A DNA stretch of 18,525 bases from Bacillota bacterium. Lineage in GTDB: Bacteria; Bacillota; Clostridia; Oscillospirales; Acutalibacteraceae. Location of the stretch: the NCBI GenBank assembly GCA_023412845.1, contig JAEZRH010000175.1:1-18525 (forward strand). Reading direction: 5' to 3'. Positions within the stretch are counted from its first letter, which is position 1; each line of letters opens with the position of its first letter. Of the stretch, positions 13,183-18,525 are shown piece by piece. The notes under the pieces are model-generated. The model was not told the origin of the DNA, searched no databases, and saw only the letters and a program-made list of their open reading frames with translations. The position numbers and the translations under genes are program-made.

Positions 13183-14715
13183 ATGGTTTCACAGGTATAC
13201 AGCATGGGGCTGTACGGTATGGAGGCTTTTCCGGTCCGGGTGGAAGCGGACCTTTCGTCGGGTCTGCCGGCTTTTGAAGTCGTGGGGCTGCCGGACGCAG
13301 CCGTCAAGGAATCGCGGGACCGCGTGCGGTCCGCCCTGAAAAACTGCGGCTGCGACTTTCCGGTCAGCCGCATCACGGTGAACCTTGCCCCGGCTGACAA
13401 GCGCAAGGAAGGGCCCCTGTACGATCTGCCGATCCTGATCGCATTGCTTCGGGCGAGCGGCCAACTTTCCGCCGATCTTGAAGGCAGCGTTTTCGCCGGG
13501 GAGCTTTCCCTGACCGGGGAGGCGAGGCCGGTGCGTGGAGTGCTGCCGATGGCGATCGCCGCGAGGGAAAACGGCTTCGAAAAGCTCTACGTCCCCGCGC
13601 AGAACGCGGTGGAAGGGGCAGTGGTGGAAGGGCTGACGGTTTACCCGGTGGAAAGCGTAGACGCGCTGCTGCGCCATCTGAAAGGAGAATCCCCGATCGG
13701 CCCCGCGGACCGAGGCGACGCGAGGGAGGAAGCGCCCGCGCCGGCGCCGGATTTCTCGGAGGTGCGCGGCCAGGCGCAGGCAAAGCGCGCGCTCGAGATC
13801 GCCGCTGCGGGGGGGCACAACGTTCTTCTTCTCGGCCCTCCCGGTTCCGGCAAAAGCATGCTGGCAAAACGCCTGCCGTCCATCCTGCCGGACATGACGT
13901 TCGAAGAGATCATTGAGACGACCAAGATCCATTCTATCGCGGGTACGCTGCCGCCCGGAGCGCCGCTGATCCGTACGAGGCCGTTCCGGGCGCCGCATCA
14001 CACCGTCTCCCCCGCAGGGCTTTCAGGCGGCGGAAGCGTCCCGCGTCCCGGCGAAATCTCCCTCGCGCACAACGGCGTTCTGTTTCTGGACGAGCTGCCG
14101 GAATTCTCCCGCTCGGCCATGGAAGTCCTGCGTCAGCCGATCGAAAACGGCCGGGTCACGATCTCCCGCGCGGGCGGCACCGTTTCGTACCCCTGCTCCG
14201 CCATGTTCGTCGCGGCGATGAACCCGTGCCCGTGCGGATATTTCGGTCACCCGAAGCGCCGCTGCACCTGCACGCCGCAGGCGGTCTCGCGCTATCTTTC
14301 CCGCGTTTCCGGGCCGCTGCTGGACCGGCTCGACCTGCATATAGAAGTCCCTCCCGTCGAATTTGACGAGCTCTCTTCCGAAACCGGAGCGGAAAGTTCC
14401 GCCTCCATCCGCAAGCGCGTCAACGCCGCCCGGGAAATCCAGAACGAGCGCTTCCGCGGCACGGGCATCACCTGCAACGCGCGGATCACGCCCGACCTGC
14501 TGCACGGCTACTGTGTGATGAGCGAAAAAGCGCGCGGCCTTTTAAAAACCGCCTTCGACCGTCTCAGCCTTTCGGCCCGCGCCTACGACCGGGTGCTGAA
14601 GGTCTGCCGCACCATTGCGGACCTGGACGGCAGCGAAACGATCGAACCGCGCCACGTCGCCGAAGCGGTACAGTACCGTACGCTCGACCGCAAATACTGG
14701 ATGAAGGAACTGTAA
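13183..14715 (+). CDS. comM: ComM/YifB family Mg-chelatase-like AAA+ ATPase
   Basis: 510 residues, full family length. The N-terminal Lon-protease-like (ChlI) domain starts MVSQVYSMGLYGMEAFPVRVEADLSSGLPAFEVVGLPDAAVKESRDRVRSAL. The AAA+ core has Walker A GPPGSGKS (218-225), Walker B VLFLDE (299-304), and the family's cysteine cluster NPCPCGYFGHPKRRCTC. A C-terminal helical domain ends in YRTLDRKYW. In Gram-negative bacteria ComM is a hexameric helicase that aids branch migration during natural transformation. In Firmicutes the role is less studied, but the protein is widespread. The ATG at 13183 has GGGAGGG about 7 nt upstream. It has its own promoter and appears monocistronic; plsY converges from the right. 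It neighbours a SigH-like gene and a possible structured RNA. Confidence 0.95.
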   Translation: MVSQVYSMGLYGMEAFPVRVEADLSSGLPAFEVVGLPDAAVKESRDRVRSALKNCGCDFPVSRITVNLAPADKRKEGPLYDLPILIALLRASGQLSADLEGSVFAGELSLTGEARPVRGVLPMAIAARENGFEKLYVPAQNAVEGAVVEGLTVYPVESVDALLRHLKGESPIGPADRGDAREEAPAPAPDFSEVRGQAQAKRALEIAAAGGHNVLLLGPPGSGKSMLAKRLPSILPDMTFEEIIETTKIHSIAGTLPPGAPLIRTRPFRAPHHTVSPAGLSGGGSVPRPGEISLAHNGVLFLDELPEFSRSAMEVLRQPIENGRVTISRAGGTVSYPCSAMFVAAMNPCPCGYFGHPKRRCTCTPQAVSRYLSRVSGPLLDRLDLHIEVPPVEFDELSSETGAESSASIRKRVNAAREIQNERFRGTGITCNARITPDLLHGYCVMSEKARGLLKTAFDRLSLSARAYDRVLKVCRTIADLDGSETIEPRHVAEAVQYRTLDRKYWMKEL

Positions 14716-14767
14716 CGGCAGGCCGAACACCGCGCAGACCCGTACAAAGCCAACCCCTGTTCTTGAC

Positions 14768-14787
14768 AGATTCGAGAGACAGAATCT
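14768..14787. repeat. short inverted repeat between comM and plsY
   Basis: agattc (14768-14773) pairs with gaatct (14782-14787). It is the only hairpin in the 73-bp gap between the converging comM and plsY genes. The stem is AT-rich and lacks a U tract, so a terminator function is weakly supported. Confidence 0.25.
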
Positions 14788-14788
14788 T

Positions 14789-15451
14789 CTAACGCCGGAT
14801 AATCTTCAGCCGTCTGTCCGCAAGGCAGAAAACGCAGCGGCCCAGAGTGAGGCTCATTTCACCCGCATTCGGATTCCGGATCAGCCGGTAAAGGACGACC
14901 GCTCCCGAAAGGAAAAAGGCCGTGCGCACCCACGCAAGCGGCTCCAGAAAAAATACCGCCGCGCCGGAAGCGCAGACGCTGACGACAAAGCCGGCGGAAT
15001 CCGGCCGGACAACGGCCGCAAATTTGAACAGCACCGTAAAGAATACCAGGATCGCGATTGCCTTGCTGACCGGCCAGAGCGCAAGCATAGCCCCGAAAAG
15101 GGTGGAGATTCCCCCCTTAAAGCGTAGGAAAGGCGAAAAGGCATGACCCAGCACGGGCGCGGCCACCGCGGGAACGAGCCAAAGGCCGTCCGCACCGAGA
15201 TATGCTAGGGACAGCCGAACCGGGATATACGCCTTGAGCACGTCCAGAGCGATGCAGAACAGGCCCATCCCCGTCCCGGCCGCGCGCATGGCGTTGATGC
15301 CGCCCGGGTTCCCGTCCGAAGACGCCGCGCGGACGTCGATGTTTTTGAAGGCTTTCGGCAGCAGGAGGGAGTACATGACCGAGCCGGACAGGAAACCGGC
15401 GGCCGTAAACAGCACGCAGCTGAAAAGCATTCCCTCGTTCATCCCCGTCAC
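14789..15451 (-). CDS. PlsY-like glycerol-3-phosphate acyltransferase, divergent
   Basis: 220 residues with several hydrophobic helices. PlsY landmarks are recognisable: GSVMYSLLLPK (about 23-33, motif 1), SDGNPGGINAMRAAG (about 45-59, motif 2) and GHAFSPFLRFKGG (about 102-114, motif 3). The family transfers acyl groups from acyl-phosphate to glycerol-3-phosphate in the membrane, the first step of phospholipid synthesis. Motif 3 normally continues as GGKGVAT; here it reads GGISTLFG, and motif 2 differs from GSGNPGATN, so this is a divergent paralogue whose activity is uncertain. The GTG start at 15451 has GGAGAG 6 nt upstream; an ATG three codons later is the alternative. It converges with comM. 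No clear promoter was found, although the upstream DNA is AT-rich around 15500-15515. Confidence 0.82.
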   Translation of the reverse strand: MTGMNEGMLFSCVLFTAAGFLSGSVMYSLLLPKAFKNIDVRAASSDGNPGGINAMRAAGTGMGLFCIALDVLKAYIPVRLSLAYLGADGLWLVPAVAAPVLGHAFSPFLRFKGGISTLFGAMLALWPVSKAIAILVFFTVLFKFAAVVRPDSAGFVVSVCASGAAVFFLEPLAWVRTAFFLSGAVVLYRLIRNPNAGEMSLTLGRCVFCLADRRLKIIRR

Positions 15452-15620
15452 TCTTTTCTCTCCGCCGATGCGGACACAGGGTCCTTGCGCGATGATCTTA
15501 ATTTATATTCCATTCTCCGATGTTTTAGCCTTGTTTTAAATCAGGAGTCTTGTCCGTTCCGGCTGAAATTGCGTCATATGGCCCGCATGCCTCAAGGCCC
15601 GGGACCGGAAAAGCAAGACG

Positions 15621-15666
15621 AAAAAAGCGTGAGGCGCCGTGCGGAGGGGATTCCGCACAGCGCCTC
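15621..15666 (-). terminator. intrinsic terminator of the lysozyme gene
   Basis: A 7+7-bp stem with one mismatch (15631-15637/15660-15666 and 15639-15645/15652-15658) closes a 6-nt loop. On the minus strand it is followed by ACGC and a run of six T (complement of 15621-15626). It lies 23 bp past the lysozyme stop. A short T run on the plus side (15670-15674) makes it partly bidirectional. Confidence 0.85.
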
Positions 15667-15688
15667 GTATTTTTGAGATTTTCTGTTT

Positions 15689-18184
15689 TCAGCTCAGCGA
15701 CGAAGCGGAGTTTGGATAGTGATAGCCGTATTTGTTGTACCGCAGGGCATCGTAATCGTTATAATTGTAGACGTTGGTCTCGCCCAGCCGACGGTAGAAG
15801 AGGCCGGAATAGAACTTGCCGCCCGCCTGGTTCCAGCGGATAAGTTCGGAGCCGAACGCATAAGCGTTGGTGTAATTCAGGTCATGGACAAGCTGAGACG
15901 AATTGCTCAGATTTACATACCCGGAATTGACCCAGCCGGTCTGCCCGTTCGACAGCCGGACCTCGTACCAGCCGTCCTTTTTATCCGAAAAATTGTAATC
16001 CGTTACCTGGAGCTGCGTCCCGGCGGTGATCTGGCTGACGACCGATGCGGATTCGCTGCAGCTGCTCAAAACGGCGGTGTCCTCCGTCGCCGCCGCGTCG
16101 ATGTCCGACCCCGCCGGGATGGATGGCGGAACCACGGCGTTCTTCATGATGCGGCGGAAATCCGACTCGGTTGAACTGTTGAAATATCCGGAGCCGACAT
16201 TGTAGGCGAAGCTGATGAGGCAGTCCGCCTGGTTCTGACTCATGAGGAACCCGTTGTTTGCGGTCATTTTATTCAGCTCCGTCGTATAGGAGGAATGATT
16301 GACCTTATTGACAAGCTGGGACCACGCTTCGGTTTCGCTCAGATTGTTGTAGAATTGGGAGTTTGTACCGAGGGTGCAGCCGTAGCCGATGGTGGCGATA
16401 CTGTTGGAAGCAAGCTGGTCCGCATAGACACTCGCGCTGTACCCTTCCCATTTGGCGATGAGCGACAGCATTTTATCGCTGATGCGGCGCGTCTCGCTCG
16501 TCGTCACGGTATAGTCGGACTGCGTGGAAACCATGGTATCGGACTGAAAGCCCGTGCCGCTATACACGCCGTTCTCGGAAGAATAGGCGGTGAAGGAATA
16601 AACGCCCGGCGTGGAAAACGTGGTCGAGCCGGACCATACCTTTGTGACGGTGCCGGACGTTGTTACCTGCTGGCTGCTGCCAGCCGTGACTTTGGCAAGG
16701 CTGCCGTCTGCCTGCGTGATCGCAAAATAGACGCCGTCGCGCGACGCGTCCGTGACCGCGGTGAAGGTGACCGTTTGCCCCGGGGCCGCGATATTCGGCG
16801 AAGCGTAAGCGGTACGCACCGGCTCCGCATCCGTGACCGTCACGCTGCAGGCCGCGCTGCCCGACCCGGACGATGCGGTGATCTGCGCCGTGCCCTCGGA
16901 AGCCGCGTAGACGTAGCCGTTCGAAACGGACGCGACGGAAGAATTGCTGCTGCTCCAGGTAACCGCGGCGCCGGAGGGATTCGTGCTGGCCTGCAGATAC
17001 AGCGTCTTGCCCTGCGGCACGGTCTGTGATGACGATGAAAGAGAAACGGCCGCGTTCGAGCTGGGAGTCTGGCCGGAGGTGGAACCGTCGGCATAGGTCA
17101 AAGTCACGTACTGTGAGCTTACATACCCGGTCTTACCGTCGGCAGTCTGCACTTTTATCCAGCCGGAAACCGACGTGTCAAGCACTTTCAGAACGGTGCC
17201 GTAAGGTAGGTTGGCGAGGATCGCGCCCGACGTGTCGGCAGACTGCCGCAGGCGCAGAAGGTCCGCCGTAACGGTCGCGCCGGTCACTGCGGAAGAACCG
17301 GAACCCGTGCCGGACTGCCCGGAGGAAGCCCCCCCCGTTCCGGAACCTGAAGAGCTTGCCGCGGAGGACACGGCCGCGGAGGAGCTGGAAACCGCCGAGC
17401 TTGCCGGCGGCTGCGAAGAAGAGCCGGAGATCGTCAGGTACTGTCTGCTGCACCAGCCCTGGGTGCCGTTCTGCGTGCCGACCCTGACCCATCCGGAATT
17501 GGAATTATCCAGCACGGAGGCCGTCACGCCCTTGCCGAGGGTCAGGATGACGCCGTAACCCGTTCCGGCCCCCGAGCGTAGGTTCAGGTAATCCGTCGTC
17601 GTCGCGGTCTGCCCGGAAGATGTTTGAGACGAGGAGCCGGAAGACGTCTGGGACGGCGAGCCGGAGATCTTCAGGTAGCTTTTATAGCACCAGCCCTGCA
17701 CGCCGCTCTGGGTCTGCACCTTTGCCCAGGAGGAATTTGAATTGTCCAGCACCTTGACCGTGCCGCCCTTCGACAGGATCAGAAGGATCCCGCTGCTGAG
17801 CGACGAGCCCGAACGCAGGTTCAGGTTTTGCAGCACCGCCGCCATCGCACCGCCGGAAGAAGCGGCGGATGTCCCCGAACCCGTCTGGGACGAAGAGGAG
17901 AAACTGAGATACTGCTTGGAGCAGTATCCGGTTTTACCGCTCTGCGTTTCGACCTTTGCCCAGTTCGCGTTGGAGTTGTCGAGCACGGTGACGGATACGT
18001 TTTTCCCCAGGGTAAGAAGCACGGCGGTGCTGGCGCCCATCCCCTGCCGAAGGTTGAGGTAATCCGTCGTTCTGGCTGTCACGGTGGAAGCATAGCTTCC
18101 GTATGAAAAAGCGGACGCGGCGACCCCGGCCGCGCACACGGTGGCAAATACGGTCTTCCGCAATCTGGCAAGTGTTTTCCGCAA
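15689..18184 (-). CDS. secreted multidomain lysozyme: SH3b repeats, Ig-like domains, GH24 domain
   Basis: 831 residues. A signal peptide (1-32) is followed by four SH3b modules at about 34-95, 113-174, 193-254 and 302-364, each with a VLDxSxSxWxKVxT core. Ser/Gly/Thr-rich linkers separate them, the longest at 255-300. Next come a BIG2-like Ig domain (376-451) and another Ig-like domain (456-556). A GH24 phage-type lysozyme starts at about 566: ISDKMLSLIAKWEGYSASVYAD...TIGYGCTLG, with likely catalytic E580, D589 and T598. After DFRRIMKN (682) a fifth SH3-like module (about 695-760) intervenes, and the GH24 ending ELIRWNQAGGKFYSGLFYRRLGETN resumes at 780-803. It should be exported, bind the wall through SH3b modules and cleave peptidoglycan glycan strands. 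Start: TTG 18184, with GGAGTG 7 nt upstream; the nearby ATG runs into a stop. Promoter at 18281-18309; terminator at 15621-15666. Confidence 0.9.
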   Translation of the reverse strand: MRKTLARLRKTVFATVCAAGVAASAFSYGSYASTVTARTTDYLNLRQGMGASTAVLLTLGKNVSVTVLDNSNANWAKVETQSGKTGYCSKQYLSFSSSSQTGSGTSAASSGGAMAAVLQNLNLRSGSSLSSGILLILSKGGTVKVLDNSNSSWAKVQTQSGVQGWCYKSYLKISGSPSQTSSGSSSQTSSGQTATTTDYLNLRSGAGTGYGVILTLGKGVTASVLDNSNSGWVRVGTQNGTQGWCSRQYLTISGSSSQPPASSAVSSSSAAVSSAASSSGSGTGGASSGQSGTGSGSSAVTGATVTADLLRLRQSADTSGAILANLPYGTVLKVLDTSVSGWIKVQTADGKTGYVSSQYVTLTYADGSTSGQTPSSNAAVSLSSSSQTVPQGKTLYLQASTNPSGAAVTWSSSNSSVASVSNGYVYAASEGTAQITASSGSGSAACSVTVTDAEPVRTAYASPNIAAPGQTVTFTAVTDASRDGVYFAITQADGSLAKVTAGSSQQVTTSGTVTKVWSGSTTFSTPGVYSFTAYSSENGVYSGTGFQSDTMVSTQSDYTVTTSETRRISDKMLSLIAKWEGYSASVYADQLASNSIATIGYGCTLGTNSQFYNNLSETEAWSQLVNKVNHSSYTTELNKMTANNGFLMSQNQADCLISFAYNVGSGYFNSSTESDFRRIMKNAVVPPSIPAGSDIDAAATEDTAVLSSCSESASVVSQITAGTQLQVTDYNFSDKKDGWYEVRLSNGQTGWVNSGYVNLSNSSQLVHDLNYTNAYAFGSELIRWNQAGGKFYSGLFYRRLGETNVYNYNDYDALRYNKYGYHYPNSASSLS
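17093..18085 (-). repeat. four tandem SH3b-coding modules within the lysozyme gene
   Basis: The module-coding segments are roughly 17900-18085, 17663-17848, 17423-17608 and 17093-17281. The first three share near-identical protein cores (TLGKxVxxxVLDNSNSxW and GWCxKxYL), suggesting recent internal duplication. The fourth (ANLPYGTVLKVLDTSVSGW) is more diverged. Confidence 0.7.
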
Positions 18185-18280
18185 GGCAATTCACTCCATT
18201 TATCGCATTCGATCTTCATGAAAGGACATGATATTTGTAAAAGTTTCGTCCAGATTTTGTCTTTCCAGATAATATAGTAA

Positions 18281-18309
18281 ATTATAGAACAAATTGCGAC
18301 ATTTCGCAA
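18281..18309 (-). promoter_or_regulatory. promoter of the lysozyme gene
   Basis: Minus strand: -35 TTGCGA (18304-18309), 17-bp spacer, perfect -10 TATAAT (18281-18286). The -35 is one arm of an inverted repeat ttgcga (18294-18299)/tcgcaa (18304-18309), a possible operator. The predicted leader is about 90 nt. It contains a small hairpin made by the sequence tcatg...catga near 18215-18230, with no riboswitch I can recognise. Confidence 0.7.
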
Positions 18310-18411
18310 CCCCGCGGGCCATTTGTTCGTCTCTTTCGCCGTTGCAAATTATTTTTCCTTGGTTTCGCGGTCGCGGCAGCGATCGCAATTTTGCTAACCA
18401 AAAGAAGGATG

Positions 18412-18444
18412 AAAAAACGGACCCGGGAAAGAGGCCGGAGTCCG
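18412..18444 (-). terminator. intrinsic terminator for a gene beyond the right edge
   Basis: Minus strand: stem CGGAC-(T)-CCGG (18435-18444) pairs with CCGGGTCCG (18418-18426) around an 8-nt loop, followed directly by six T (complement of 18412-18417). An overlapping 9-bp stem (18431-18439/18447-18455) could compete with it. In one minus-strand frame a stop lies at 18454-18456, just before the stem, so an unidentified gene may end there; only about 23 codons are visible and I do not call it. Apart from this and the lysozyme promoter, 18185-18525 holds nothing else I can support. Confidence 0.7.
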
Positions 18445-18525
18445 CGTCCGGCCTCAGCTGAACCGCTGATTCGACCGGGACGTTTCAGCAAATCCCAATC
18501 GGCCCGTTGCACAAAGAAGCGGCGC

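Noticed and set aside
12900..13406. 168-codon minus-strand open frame spanning the comM 5' end and the intergenic region
   Set aside because: Its start lies inside comM, there is no ribosome site, and the intergenic part is better explained by RNA-like secondary structure.
13189..14001. 270-codon minus-strand open frame opposite comM
   Set aside because: Antisense shadow of a textbook ComM; high-GC codon bias opens this frame.
17093..18085. CRISPR-like appearance of repeated segments
   Set aside because: The repeats are long, imperfect and in frame; they encode SH3b modules. No short direct repeats with unique spacers were seen in the window.
18282..18512. 76-codon minus-strand open frame at the right edge
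   Set aside because: It reads straight through a strong intrinsic terminator (18412-18444) and overlaps the lysozyme promoter.

Overview
The window comes from a GC-rich (by eye near 60%) endospore-forming Clostridia genome. An Oscillospiraceae/Ruminococcaceae-type organism is the best guess. Reasons: a CwlJ-GerQ spore germination pair, a SigH/Spo0H-like sigma factor, cdaA-cdaR, PgeF, a fused IspDF, PlsY, and Shine-Dalgarno-led genes with frequent GTG/TTG starts. No tRNA, rRNA, CRISPR array, transposase or phage structural gene was seen. Most of it reads as chromosomal housekeeping and envelope DNA.

Layout. 3-1898 (+): C-terminal part of a P-type cation ATPase. 1891-2772 (-): membrane-anchored polysaccharide deacetylase, convergent with it. 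2985-4749 (-): pgeF and a PflX-like radical SAM gene, overlapping and sharing one promoter. 4809-5027: intergenic DNA packed with inverted repeats. 5028-5918 (-): cwlJ-gerQ. 6108-6146: a strong hairpin terminator. 6213-8895 (-): cdaA-cdaR-yqeY with a good promoter. 8958-11617 (-): ispDF, a DUF3343 Se/S-carrier-like gene and an EF2568-type cysteine desulfurase, the last two coupled by ATGA. 11737-12216 (+): YciA-like acyl-CoA thioesterase. 12213-12812 (-): SigH-like sigma factor. 12813-13182: divergent intergenic region holding two near-consensus promoters and a probable structured RNA. 13183-14715 (+): ComM/YifB AAA ATPase. 14789-15451 (-): divergent PlsY. 15689-18184 (-): an 831-residue secreted SH3/Ig/GH24 lysozyme. 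18412-18444: minus-strand terminator for a gene beyond the right edge.

Common theme. Many genes act on the cell envelope or the spore: the deacetylase, PgeF, CwlJ/GerQ, CdaA/CdaR (c-di-AMP and wall homeostasis), IspDF (isoprenoid and undecaprenyl precursors), PlsY (phospholipid entry) and the lysozyme. SigH and ComM add the transition-state/competence side. I did not find a self-contained new defence or mobile system. The best leads for something undescribed are: a lysozyme domain apparently split by an inserted SH3 domain; a 69-bp dispersed repeat that supplies the end of a radical SAM gene; the structured element upstream of comM, whose promoter spacer is itself a perfect inverted repeat; and a hairpin that sequesters the ribosome binding site of the deacetylase.
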